Assembly (NCBI RefSeq): GCF_013409305.1
Contig: NZ_JACBZJ010000001.1
Location: forward strand, 1,054,001-1,118,000
Length of the DNA stretch: 64,000 nt
Origin: Cellulomonas soli
Lineage (GTDB): Bacteria > Actinomycetota > Actinomycetes > Actinomycetales > Cellulomonadaceae
Direction: 5' to 3'
Numbering within the stretch: the stretch's first letter is position 1; the number at the start of each line of letters is the position of its first letter. The notes below the pieces were generated by a model. That model saw only the letters and a list, made by a program, of their open reading frames with translations. It was not told where the DNA came from and did no database searches. Both the position numbers and the translations under genes were made by a program. This document shows positions 17,967 through 26,602 of this stretch, piece by piece.

Positions 17967-19898
17967 GTGGCAGGCAGCGCCGCAGCAGATCGGGTCCTCG
18001 CGGGCCTGGACGAGCAGCAGGCGGCGGCCGTCCTCGCACCGCCAGGACCGTTGCGGATCATGGCCGGCGCAGGGACCGGCAAGACCCGCACGGTGACGCA
18101 CCGGATCGCCTACCAGCACCTGACCGGCGCCGTCCCGGCGAACCTCGTGCTGGCGGTGACGCACTCGACCAAGGCCGCGGGCGAGATGCGCGACCGGCTC
18201 GGCCTGCTGGGCGTGGGTCATGTCCAGGCGCGGACGTTCCACGCGGCCGCGCTGCGCCAGCTGCGCTACTTTTGGCGGGCGACCGGCCTGCCGGGGGACG
18301 CGCCCGTGCTGCTGGACGTCGACGGGAAGGGCGCGTACTACCGGTACCTGCGCGCGGCGCTCGGCCGGACGCTCGGGATGCCGGCGACCGCGGTGGACCC
18401 GACCGTGGTGACCGACCTGGCGACCGAGCTCGCGTGGGCGGCCGCCCGGGACCTGCCCGCGGACCGGTATCCCCAGCAGGCGAAGGCGGCAGGTCGGCGG
18501 CCGGGGACGGACCTCGCCACGATCGCCGACGCGATGGCCCGGTACACGGCCGCCAAGCGTGCGGACGGCGTCCTGGACTTCGCCGACCTGCTCGCGTCCT
18601 GCGCCCGGCTCCTCGAGGAGGACGAACAGGTCGCGACCACGATCCGCGCGCAGTACGCGGCGTTCGTCGTCGACGAGTACCAGGACACCGACCCGGCGCA
18701 GCAGCGGCTCCTGGACGCGTGGCTCGGTGGACGCGACGCGATCGCCGTCGTCGGTGACGCCCGGCAGGCGGTCTACGCCTTCAAGGGCGCGCAGACGTCA
18801 CTGATCCGGGACTTCCCCGTCCGGTTCCCGCACGCGGTCACGGTCGACCTGGTGAAGGACTACCGCTCGACCACCCAGGTCGTCGACGCCGCGAACCGGC
18901 TGATGGCCGGGACGCCCGAGGCGGCGGGCCCCATGCTCGTCGGGATGCTCGGGGAGGGCCCGGACCCGGTCGCGATCCGCTGCGACGACGAGGACGAGGA
19001 GGACGCGCGGATCGTCGCGACCGTGCGCCGGTGGTTGCGCGAGGGTGTCCCGGCCGAGGAGATCGCGGTCCTGCACCGGTTCAACGCGCAGGCCGTCACG
19101 ATCACCGCCGCGCTGCGCGACGCGGGCGTCTCGGTGGTCGGCGGTGACGGGTCCGCGTTCTTCGACCGCCGCGAGATCACGCAGGTCCTCGCCCTGCTGC
19201 GCGCCTCTGCCGCCCAGGCGCCGGACGACGACCTGGCCGACGCACTCGAGCGCGCCCTCGGCCAGGTCGGGTACGACCCCGACCGGCCGCCGGACGGGAT
19301 CGGCGCTGCACGCGAGCGGTGGGATGCGCTCGACGCCCTGCGCGCGCTCGTCGAGTCCCTGCCCGCTCCGCTGACCAGGACGATCGGCGCCCTGTCGGCC
19401 GACCTGGACCGACGCGCCGCCGAGGACCACGTCCCGCCCGGGCGCGGGGCGGTGACCGTCACCACGATCCACAAGGCCAAGGGCCGCGAGTGGGAGGCGT
19501 GCCTGATCGCGCGCGCCACCGACGGCTCGCTGCCGTCGGTGTACGCGACGACGCCCGCCGAGCTCGCCGAGGAGCGGCGGCTCGCCTACGTCGCCGCGAC
19601 GCGCGCCCGACGGCACCTGGTGGCGACGTGGGCTGCGGGTCGACCCTCGGGACGACCTGGCCGCCCGTCACCGTTCCTGTCGGCGCTGACGCCCGAGCGC
19701 GAGCGTCCGGCCCGCACCGGAGAAGGCGCGCGCGCTGCGACGACGTCCGCGGCCCTGTTCGCGGTCGGTCAGCGGGTCACGCACGACCGGCACGGCCTCG
19801 GACGCGTCGTCGACGTGCGGGGCGGCAGCGTCACGATCGACTTCGGGGCCGACGGACGCCGGACGGTGCGTCCGGACCACACGCTGATCGCCCTCTGA
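17967..19898 (+). CDS. UvrD/Rep-family ATP-dependent DNA helicase
   Basis: A 643-aa superfamily 1A helicase. Visible motifs include Walker A AGAGTGKT (residues 33-40), the Q-motif-like LDEQQAAAV, Walker B VVDEYQDTDPAQ, motif III VVGDARQAVYAFKGA, motif V TVTTIHKAKGREWE and motif VI RLAYVAATRARR. The C-terminus (about 590-643) ends in a small beta-rich module, VGQRVTHDRHGLGRVVDVRGG, like the UvrD/PcrA RNA-polymerase-binding tail. GTG 17967 follows GGCGGAGG. It is shorter than typical UvrD (about 720 aa). Involvement in repair is likely. Confidence 0.9.
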   Translation: MAGSAAADRVLAGLDEQQAAAVLAPPGPLRIMAGAGTGKTRTVTHRIAYQHLTGAVPANLVLAVTHSTKAAGEMRDRLGLLGVGHVQARTFHAAALRQLRYFWRATGLPGDAPVLLDVDGKGAYYRYLRAALGRTLGMPATAVDPTVVTDLATELAWAAARDLPADRYPQQAKAAGRRPGTDLATIADAMARYTAAKRADGVLDFADLLASCARLLEEDEQVATTIRAQYAAFVVDEYQDTDPAQQRLLDAWLGGRDAIAVVGDARQAVYAFKGAQTSLIRDFPVRFPHAVTVDLVKDYRSTTQVVDAANRLMAGTPEAAGPMLVGMLGEGPDPVAIRCDDEDEEDARIVATVRRWLREGVPAEEIAVLHRFNAQAVTITAALRDAGVSVVGGDGSAFFDRREITQVLALLRASAAQAPDDDLADALERALGQVGYDPDRPPDGIGAARERWDALDALRALVESLPAPLTRTIGALSADLDRRAAEDHVPPGRGAVTVTTIHKAKGREWEACLIARATDGSLPSVYATTPAELAEERRLAYVAATRARRHLVATWAAGRPSGRPGRPSPFLSALTPERERPARTGEGARAATTSAALFAVGQRVTHDRHGLGRVVDVRGGSVTIDFGADGRRTVRPDHTLIAL

Positions 19899-19920
19899 GC
19901 GCGGCGCACCTCGATAGTGC

Positions 19921-19994
19921 TGGCGTCAATATTGGCGCATCGATTCGTGGCGACACTATTGTCACCACCGCACGATGCGGCAATACTGACGCCA
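19921..19994. promoter_or_regulatory. Putative HipB operator array
   Basis: Three related elements precede hipB. TGGCGTCAATATTGGCGC is at 19921-19938. A palindrome spans 19947-19968 with core GACACTATTGTC. An inverted copy of the first element, whose reverse complement reads TGGCGTCAGTATTGCCGC, is at 19977-19994. The last one touches the hipB ATG. The arrangement fits cooperative autorepression by a HipB-type protein. Confidence 0.6.
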
Positions 19995-20230
19995 TGGCAG
20001 ACGAGCGAAGGTCGCTGTGGTCGCACCCCCGGTCACCGGCCGACCTGGGGGCCTTCCTTCGCGCCGCGCGCATCGAGGAGAACCTGACCCAGGAGGCACT
20101 GGCCGACGAGCTCGGCTTCGACCGACGGGTGCTGCAACGCATCGAGGCCGGCGAACCCACCCTCTACGCCACCCGCCTGTTCGCCCTGATGGGCCGCCTC
20201 GGGTGCGAGCTGGAGCTGCGCAAGCCATGA
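19994..20230 (+). CDS. hipB: HipB-like XRE antitoxin
   Basis: A 78-aa protein with one XRE helix-turn-helix (about residues 18-70, NLTQEALADELGFDRRVLQRIEAGEPTLYATRL). It lies immediately before hipA, with a 4-nt ATGA overlap, the classic hipBA order. It should bind the palindromic sites upstream and neutralise HipA. Because hipA is interrupted by an IS30 element, this antitoxin is probably now an orphan. The coding frame is intact. Confidence 0.88.
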   Translation: MADERRSLWSHPRSPADLGAFLRAARIEENLTQEALADELGFDRRVLQRIEAGEPTLYATRLFALMGRLGCELELRKP

Positions 20231-20947
20231 CCGTGCTCGACGCCTGGCTCTACGGCACCCACGTCGCCGAGGTGCGGTCACTGAACCCGGAGCGCGTCGA
20301 GCTGCGCTTCACGGGCGACGCGCTCGACCGCTGGGGCGTGAACGCACCCGTCCTGTCCGGCCTGCTTCCGCTCTCCTTCGACGCCCCCGCGCCGGCCCGC
20401 GTCAGCGCCTGGCTGCGCGGACTGATGCCCGAAGGTGCCTCCCGGCGTCGCCTGGCGCAGAACGCCGGGGTCGACACCCAGGACACCGTCGCGTTCCTCG
20501 GGGCCTACGGCCTGGACACCACAGGCGCCCTCGTCCTCGTCCCCCAGGGCGCCGACCCCGACCCGCCCGGGCACCTCGATCCAGTCAGCGACACGCAGGT
20601 CGCCCACCTGCTCGACCAGGCCGAGACGACCGGCTCCGCCGACCAGATCACCTCCATCGCCGGCCTTGAGACCAAGATCGCGCTGACCTGGACCCCGGCC
20701 GGGTGGGCATCGCCTGTCGGCCGTCCGCCCTCGACCCACATCGTCAAGCTGGCGCGACCTTCGGGCTCACGCACCGCGGATCTCATCGACACCGAGGCCG
20801 CAGCCCTCGACCTGGCCCGCCGGTGCGCACTGAGCACCGTGCACGCCGAGCTGGTCACCTTCGCCGGCAGGCGCACCATCGTCGTCGAGCGCTACGACCG
20901 GGTCGCACACGAGGACGGGCGACTCACCCGGGTCCGGCGGGTTCTAG

Positions 20948-20990
20948 CGATCCCCGCAACACCCTGAGTTTCAGGGAGTTGCGGGGATCG
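20948..20990 (+). other. Hairpin across IS30 left end sequestering transposase start
   Basis: CGATCCCCGCAAC (20948-20960) pairs with GTTGCGGGGATCG (20978-20990), and inside it CCCTGA pairs with TCAGGG around a GTT loop. One A-A mismatch interrupts the 20-bp stem. The base of the stem contains the purine-rich ribosome-binding region and the first G of the GTG start. Transcripts entering from hipBA would fold this way. Confidence 0.7.
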
Positions 20991-22372
20991 TGTCGTCGTT
21001 GGAGTTGAAGGGGTTGTTCTTCGCGGCCCTCGCGGTGGAGGAGGGGAACGTCTCGGCCGCTGCGCGTGAGGTCGGGGTGAATCTGAACACGGCGTTCGGG
21101 TGGGTGCGCAAGGCCGGTCTCCGCGGGACAGGCACTGGCGGCCGGGGTGGGCATCCTGGTCGGGCGGAGTACGAACGGTTGCGCGCTCAGGGAGTCAGCC
21201 GACGGCAGGCCGCTCGGCGTGTCAGCGTGCACGTGCGCACTGCTCGGGACTGGGATCGGGGCGTGCTCTCGCGAGGTCATACCCGGATCTATCCCGACGG
21301 CCGGAAGGTGGACTACCGCACCGGTGAGACCACGGCGGTCACCCCGCCGATCGGGCCGTCGATGGCCGTCGTGGAGGCCGTGCTGCACCCTCGGTTCCTG
21401 ACCCTGGTCGAGCGTGAGCAGATCGCCGATCTGCGCCGTCGAGGTGAGTCGTTTCGCGCGATCGGGCGGGCACTGGGTCGGCCCGCGTCCACGATCATGC
21501 GTGAGATCAGCGCCAGGTCCGTCGACGGCATCTACCTTCCGCACCGCGCGCACCGGTCGTGGGCCTCGGGCAGGTCGCGGCCCCGGCAGGCCAAGCTCGC
21601 CCGGCACGGTCGCCTGCGTGACTACGTCGCGGGCAGGCTTGCCGAGCAGTGGTCTCCCGAGCAGATCTGTCACGCTCTGGTCCGGGAGTTCCCGGACGAC
21701 GAGAGCATGCGGGTGAGCGTGGAGACGATCTACCAGGCGATCTACGTCCAGGCCCGCGGCGGTTTGCGCCGGGAGGTCGCCGACGCGCTGCGCACCGGGC
21801 GCACCCGCCGCAAGCCCCACCGGGCGCCCGAGCAGCGCACGCCTCGGTTCGTCGATGAGATGGTGATGATCTCCGAGCGGCCGGCCGAGGTCGCCGACCG
21901 GGCGGTGCCCGGGCACTGGGAGGGCGACCTGATCGTCGGGACGGGGTCGCGCTCGGCGATCGTGACCCTGGTCGAGCGCTCGACCCGTTACGTGATGCTC
22001 GGGCACCTGCCCGGCGGGCACACCGCCGAAGAGGTCCGCGATGTGCTGGTCCCGCTGATCGGGTCTCTGCCGGCGCACCTGCGCGGGTCGCTGACCTGGG
22101 ACCAGGGCTGTGAGATGGCCGCCCACCAGCAGTTCAGCATCGCGACCGGGGTCCCGGTCTACTTCTGCGACCCGCACTCGCCCTGGCAGCGCGGGTCGAA
22201 CGAGAACACCAACGGTCTGCTGCGCCAGTACTTCCCCAAGGGCACCGACCTGTCCGTCCACTCACCGGCCGACCTCGAGCACGTCGCTCAACAGCTCAAC
22301 GCCCGACCACGCAAGACGCTCGACTGGGGCACCCCAGCCGAGCGCCTGCGTGATCTACTGACGACCACGTAG
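20990..22372 (+). CDS. IS30-family transposase
   Basis: The 460-aa transposase has an N-terminal helix-turn-helix (about residues 15-40, GNVSAAAREVGVNLNTAFGWV) and the IS30 HTH region LGRPASTIMREI. The C-terminal DDE domain has D in GHWEGDLIVG, D in LTWDQGCEMA and E in NENTNGLLRQYFPKG. GTG 20990 is the start; its ribosome site is embedded in a hairpin. The frame is full length and undamaged. Confidence 0.95.
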   Translation: MSSLELKGLFFAALAVEEGNVSAAAREVGVNLNTAFGWVRKAGLRGTGTGGRGGHPGRAEYERLRAQGVSRRQAARRVSVHVRTARDWDRGVLSRGHTRIYPDGRKVDYRTGETTAVTPPIGPSMAVVEAVLHPRFLTLVEREQIADLRRRGESFRAIGRALGRPASTIMREISARSVDGIYLPHRAHRSWASGRSRPRQAKLARHGRLRDYVAGRLAEQWSPEQICHALVREFPDDESMRVSVETIYQAIYVQARGGLRREVADALRTGRTRRKPHRAPEQRTPRFVDEMVMISERPAEVADRAVPGHWEGDLIVGTGSRSAIVTLVERSTRYVMLGHLPGGHTAEEVRDVLVPLIGSLPAHLRGSLTWDQGCEMAAHQQFSIATGVPVYFCDPHSPWQRGSNENTNGLLRQYFPKGTDLSVHSPADLEHVAQQLNARPRKTLDWGTPAERLRDLLTTT

Positions 22373-23026
22373 GCCACCAGGTGTTGCGAGGACCCCGAGA
22401 ATCCGCCGTCCACCAGGAGGACGGGGCACAGCTGCTCGGCCTCAACACCGACGACCCCGACCGCAAGTTCCAGTGGGGACGCGCACTGCCGTCGCTGCGC
22501 GAGCTGGCCAGGGTGCTCATCAGTATGGGCGAGGTGCGCCCCACAGGGCTGCTGGCGCTGACGTGTTTCAACCTGGCGATCGGGAACACGGACGCGCACG
22601 CCAAGAACATCTCGGTCATCCACCGCGAGGACGGCTCCACCCAGCTGGCCCCGGCCTATGACGTGGCGATGTACCTCCATCACCCGCACGCCGCACGGCG
22701 CTTCGCGATGGACGTCAACGGCTCCAGCGACATGGACCACATCACCGCGCAGGACCTGGTCGCCGAGGGGCGCTCCTGGGGCCTGAGCCCGCGCGACGCG
22801 AGCCGCACCGTGCGCGACACGCTCGAGCACCTGCAGCAGGCGCTCGCCGACATCGACCGCGACACGCACCCGGGCGTGAGCGACGCGGCCTGGACGACCG
22901 TGCACACGCGCACCGACGCGCTGCTGAGCCAAGCACCGGCCAGCCCGCCGCCGGCGCGGGGAGGCCGTCGCACCGCGCCGCGCCCCGAGGACGACCCGGC
23001 AGGCCGTCCGTCGTAGCCGAGCCGGC

Positions 23027-23629
23027 TCAGACCTCCGGCTGCAGCGGACGGACGACCCGCGCCGGGTTCCCCGCGACGATCACGTCGGGCGGGACGTCCT
23101 TGGTCACCACGGACCCCGCACCGACCACGGATCGCGCACCGATCGTCACGCCCGGGCACACCACCACGCTGCCGCCCAGCCAGACGCCGTCCTCGATCGT
23201 GATCGACGAGACCCGCTCCCACCCCTGCGGCCGCAGCTCGGGGTCGAGCACGTGCGTCGGCGTGTACAGCCGCACGCTCGGACCGATGAGCACGTCCGCA
23301 CCGATGCGGATCTCCCCGCCGCCGAGTGTCAGGAAGTCCGCATTGATGAACGTCCGCTCGCCCACGTGCAGCCGGTGGCCGTAGTCCAGGTAGAACGGCG
23401 GCCGGAAGTCCGCGCCCTCGCCGACGCTGCCCAGCAGCTCACGGAACAGCGCCTCGGCCGCGTCGCGGTCCTCGTCGTACAGCGCGGTGATGCGCCGGCA
23501 CGTGCGCTGCGTACTGGTCGTCAGCTCCGCCAGCTCGGGGCCGAACCGGTAGCGGTACCAGTCGCCGGCCACCATCTTGTCGTACTCGGTGCGGCCGTCC
23601 GCGAGCGCGGTCGCCAGGTCGAGCTCCAC
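23027..23629 (-). CDS. Maltose/galactoside O-acetyltransferase-like (hexapeptide repeat)
   Basis: The 200-aa protein has the N-terminal Mac helix region (EYDKMVAGDWYRYRFGPEL, about residues 15-33) and a left-handed beta-helix of hexapeptide repeats (IRIGADVLIGPSVRLYTPTH and GGSVVVCPGVTIGARSVVGAGSVVTKDVPP). His in YTPTHVLDP is the predicted catalytic base. Members transfer acetyl from acetyl-CoA to sugars. GTG 23629 follows AAGGAGG. It is convergent with the hipA 3' end, 10 nt away. Confidence 0.9.
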   Translation of the reverse strand: MELDLATALADGRTEYDKMVAGDWYRYRFGPELAELTTSTQRTCRRITALYDEDRDAAEALFRELLGSVGEGADFRPPFYLDYGHRLHVGERTFINADFLTLGGGEIRIGADVLIGPSVRLYTPTHVLDPELRPQGWERVSSITIEDGVWLGGSVVVCPGVTIGARSVVGAGSVVTKDVPPDVIVAGNPARVVRPLQPEV

Positions 23630-23690
23630 CCGGGTCCTCCTTCATCGACGAACCCCGAGTCTGGCAGCCGCGTGGGGGTGGTTCGGTACG

Positions 23691-24620
23691 CTACGGGTCG
23701 GTCGAGGCCGAGGCCAGCGCCTCTGCCACCCTGCGCAGACCTTCGCGCTCGAACGCCTCGTCCCCCACTTGGTGCGCCCACGCCGCAGTCGCCACGGCCT
23801 CCCGGACCTGCGTGCGACCCCATGCCTCCGGTTCGCGGGGATCCTCGCCGTAGCCGAGGAGGAACGCCGCTTCCAGCGCAGGGTCACGTCGGAAGTCCCG
23901 AGCGGCCAGGCGGTCCAGGTCCGTGGCCGCCGGGCGCATGTCCGCCCGGCCCAGGTCGATGACACGGACCTCGCCTTCATGCACCAGCCAGTTCCGCGGT
24001 TGCCAGTCGCCATGCGTCGGCACCAGCACCGCCGACGGCTCGGGCCACGAGGCGACGAGCTCGCCGATCCGGGCGACGTCCCGAGGCGCGATGAGGTGCG
24101 GTGAGGCGAGCCAGCGTCGGCACCTGGCGTTCTCCCGCGACTCGTAGGTCGGGTCGACGCGCTGCTCGACGGCGTGCAGCGCGGCGAGCAGCCGACCTGC
24201 CTGCTCGTAGACCTTCGGGTCGTCGGCGGCCGGGTCGTGCAGCACGAGCCGCCCGGGCAGCCATCTCGTGACGAGCACCTTGGCGTCGACGTCGTGGTGC
24301 AGCAGCACCGGAGCCCGACCCGCTGACACCCAGGGCGCCAACCAGGACCGATGCGCCCTGATCTCACGGGCGATGTGGCTGTCCAAGGCGCCACCGGCCT
24401 TGACGACGCACAGGCCGCCGGCGGCTCGCACCCGTAGGACGGTCGTCTCGATCAGACCCCGGCTGAGGTCCGCGTCGAGCACCGCCCCGGGCAGCCACCT
24501 GCCGAGGCGCATGCGCTGGACATCGGTCAGCCGGTCGAACGCACCCGATCGCACGCGACCTACCGAAGCACGCGGCATCGGGAGGAGAGCACCGAACGCG
24601 CGGGCAGCGTCAGAACCCAC
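23691..24620 (-). CDS. Aminoglycoside phosphotransferase (APH)-family kinase
   Basis: The 309-aa protein carries the APH/choline-kinase Brenner motif THGDWQPRNWLV and the metal-binding VIDLGRADMRP. The N-lobe has a lysine in GGLCVVKAGGA. The family phosphorylates antibiotics, choline, homoserine or other small molecules. No substrate is indicated, and the N-lobe is divergent, so antibiotic resistance should not be assumed. The GTG 24620 start lacks a clear ribosome site; a downstream ATG at about residue 15 is possible. Confidence 0.82.
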   Translation of the reverse strand: MGSDAARAFGALLPMPRASVGRVRSGAFDRLTDVQRMRLGRWLPGAVLDADLSRGLIETTVLRVRAAGGLCVVKAGGALDSHIAREIRAHRSWLAPWVSAGRAPVLLHHDVDAKVLVTRWLPGRLVLHDPAADDPKVYEQAGRLLAALHAVEQRVDPTYESRENARCRRWLASPHLIAPRDVARIGELVASWPEPSAVLVPTHGDWQPRNWLVHEGEVRVIDLGRADMRPAATDLDRLAARDFRRDPALEAAFLLGYGEDPREPEAWGRTQVREAVATAAWAHQVGDEAFEREGLRRVAEALASASTDP

Positions 24621-24697
24621 CGGAGGGCTCGCCGTTCACGATCGGCCAGGCGGCGCAGCTCGCGGTCCGTCGCCGCTCTCGCGGTCGCCACCGGGGA

Positions 24698-25021
24698 TCA
24701 CTCCTGCGGTGCGCTCTGAACAGGTTCGGACGCCGGGCTGGGGTCCCCGTCGACGGACAGCGTCAGCGACAGCAGCAGCCCCGTGAGCAAAGTGACCGCA
24801 GCGATGAGCAGCGCCGCCCAGACCGGTGCCGGGTGCGTTCGCCGAGTCCGCAGGTGGACGACCGCTGCGACCAGAGCGACCAGGGCGAAGGGCAGGACGA
24901 TGGGCGGGGCGACGAACATTGCCGGGACCAGGACGAGCACGCCGATGACCGCAGCCACGAGCAGGGAGACGGGGCGAGACACCTGCGCGAGCATCCCCCG
25001 GGGCCCGTGCGTCAGCGCCAC
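24698..25021 (-). CDS. Small integral membrane protein
   Basis: The 107-aa protein has three hydrophobic segments (about residues 15-35, 38-55 and 65-88) and a charged, Pro-rich tail. GTG 25021 overlaps the stop of the upstream ATPase gene by 10 nt, which suggests translational coupling; ATG 24994 is an alternative start. I do not recognise a family. Its position implies a link to the ATPase, possibly only co-expression. Confidence 0.55.
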   Translation of the reverse strand: MALTHGPRGMLAQVSRPVSLLVAAVIGVLVLVPAMFVAPPIVLPFALVALVAAVVHLRTRRTHPAPVWAALLIAAVTLLTGLLLSLTLSVDGDPSPASEPVQSAPQE

Positions 25022-26457
25022 GCGGTCAGCAGGTCGGCCGCGTCGTAGGACACGTCGACGCCGTCGACCGCCCCGCCGTTCGGGCTGATCGCCGCCACGA
25101 GCGCCGAGTCCGCGTGCGGGATCAGGGCGCGATGCCTGCGCAGCTGGGCGACCTCGGCCGAGGTCACCTCACCCCTGGTTCTCCACTTGATCGTGCCCAC
25201 CATCGCGGTCGTGGCGTTCCCGCTCGCCACCACGTCGACCTCGACGTCAGACGCACGGGTCCACCAGGGGAGCACCGTCTCCACCTCGACCAGGCGCGGG
25301 TCCGTCCGCGCCAACCGGGTCAGGGCCTGACGGACGACCGGCTCGACGCTGTGGCCACGCCACGTCTCCCAGTCCCGCTCGAACGCCGCGACCGCCAGGT
25401 CCGCACGCCCCCGCGCGATCCGGTCCACGTTGCGCTCGACGTACCGGAACCAGAAGCGCAGGTAGGGGTCGGTGACGCGGTACCGGCGCAGCTTCGAGGT
25501 GGGAGCAGCCCACGCCGGCTGCTCCCGCTCGATCAGCGCCTTGGCGTTGGTCAGCGTGCTCAGCGCGCGGGTGGCCGCCGTCTGGGCGTTGGCACGCTCG
25601 GACGGGTCGGAGATGGCCCCCAGGACATCCATGAACCCCGGGTTGGCGACGTCGCTCGAGCCGATCGCGGAGAGCACCTGGTAGGCGGCCTGGGGCTCGG
25701 GGAACTCCGCGTCGAGCGTCAGCCGACCCGTGGTGACCAACGGGCTGAACTCGTCCTGCAAGGCACGGGTCACGTACCGGTGGACCCCGGCCCCGCTCGT
25801 CGCGAGGTCGGTCACCAGTCGCGGGTACCCGCCCGTGACGAGGTAGGCGTCGAACGCGTCCGACGCGCTCGTTCCCAGTGCCTGGGAGACCTCGGCCGGG
25901 TTGAGCGCAGGGACCACCAGCGGCGAGACGCGACCGAACAGGGGCCGCCCGTGTCTCGCAAGGCTGTCCATCATCGCGACGTCGGACCCGATCAGGATCA
26001 GGAGGATGGGGAGCTTCTGCAGCGTGCGGTCCCATGACGCCTGGAGCTCACCCTCCAGCGTCGCGACCTGCTCGATCATCCAGGGGAACTCGTCGAGCAC
26101 GGCGACGACCGGCCCGCTCCGAGCCGCGACGGCCAGGCGACTGAACCAGTCGCGCCAGCTCGTCGCCGGGCTCTGCGCGAGCAGGTCGGCATCGACGACG
26201 GGCCTCTGCGACTCCACGAGCGCGGACGTGGCATCCGCGAGCTGCGCGGTCGCCGGCGCACGGAACACACCCGTGACGAAGACGTACGGCACCGTGCCGC
26301 GTTCCACGAACCGCTCCACGACGCTGGACTTGCCGACCTGCCGCCGGCCCCGCAGCGTCACGATGCGCCCGCCGTGTCCACGCTCCACCGACTGGAGATG
26401 GTCGGCGAGGGCGTCGAGAGTCTCGATCCGCCCGAAGAACTCCCGCGCATGATTCAT
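25012..26457 (-). CDS. AAA ATPase with DUF234-like C-terminus (second copy of family)
   Basis: A 481-aa paralogue of the protein at 2,078-3,508. It has Walker A LRGRRQVGKSSVV, Walker B VVAVLDEFPWM, a sensor-like LLILIGSDVAMMDSL, RRYRVTDPYLRFWFRYVERN, and a C-terminal EVDVVASGN...GTIKWR block. As in the other copy, a Thr replaces the acidic residue expected before the last lysine of a nuclease-like ExK. ATG 26457 (protein MNHAREFFGR) fits a leaderless transcript. An in-frame ATG lies at 26469. The role is unknown. Duplication in the window shows that this family is sustained in the genome. Confidence 0.75.
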   Translation of the reverse strand: MNHAREFFGRIETLDALADHLQSVERGHGGRIVTLRGRRQVGKSSVVERFVERGTVPYVFVTGVFRAPATAQLADATSALVESQRPVVDADLLAQSPATSWRDWFSRLAVAARSGPVVAVLDEFPWMIEQVATLEGELQASWDRTLQKLPILLILIGSDVAMMDSLARHGRPLFGRVSPLVVPALNPAEVSQALGTSASDAFDAYLVTGGYPRLVTDLATSGAGVHRYVTRALQDEFSPLVTTGRLTLDAEFPEPQAAYQVLSAIGSSDVANPGFMDVLGAISDPSERANAQTAATRALSTLTNAKALIEREQPAWAAPTSKLRRYRVTDPYLRFWFRYVERNVDRIARGRADLAVAAFERDWETWRGHSVEPVVRQALTRLARTDPRLVEVETVLPWWTRASDVEVDVVASGNATTAMVGTIKWRTRGEVTSAEVAQLRRHRALIPHADSALVAAISPNGGAVDGVDVSYDAADLLTAWR

Positions 26458-26464
26458 GGCACGT

Positions 26465-26470
26465 ATCATA
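26465..26470 (-). promoter_or_regulatory. -10 element giving a leaderless ATPase mRNA
   Basis: TATGAT (minus strand, 26470 to 26465) lies seven nt before the A of ATG 26457. That is the spacing expected if transcription begins at the start codon. No ribosome-binding site precedes that ATG, which agrees with leaderless expression. The -35 hexamer is not obvious. Confidence 0.45.
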
Positions 26471-26602
26471 CTCGCAATGTTCTATAGGCGGCAGGTTCGC
26501 CGACTGCCCGCCCGAGGCCCCACGTACCATCGGAGCCCGGTGCGCGCCGGGGCGAGGACTCGACACCAGCCGGACGACGCGCGAGAGACAGGGGGGGCCG
26601 AG

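Larger units (their letters stand above)
20936..22407 (+). mobile_element. IS30-family insertion sequence (1,472 bp)
   Basis: Terminal inverted repeats of 28 bp (20936-20963 and 22380-22407) match at 23 positions. The best-conserved inner block is CGCAACACC. A 4-bp direct repeat GTCC flanks the element, and one transposase ORF fills it. The insertion lies inside hipA. The intact ends, target duplication and ORF imply recent insertion and probable activity. Confidence 0.93.
20227..23016 (+). pseudogene. hipA: hipA toxin kinase interrupted by IS30-family element
   Basis: The 5' part is 20227-20935 and contains the autophosphorylation-loop segment SIAGLETKIAL. The 3' part is 22412-23016 and contains the catalytic NTDAHAKN and YDVAMY motifs. 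The target duplication GTCC (20932-20935 and 22408-22411) brackets the insertion. Removing the IS and one GTCC copy leaves 1,314 nt, an uninterrupted 437-aa HipA reading TRVHQEDGAQ across the junction. HipA phosphorylates a glutamyl-tRNA synthetase or another target and causes growth arrest. The insertion separates the P-loop half from the catalytic half, so the toxin should be dead unless the element excises. Confidence 0.9.

Noticed and set aside
23691..24620. Aminoglycoside resistance gene
   Set aside because: The APH fold is present, but the family is broad and there is no feature linking it to a known resistance enzyme.
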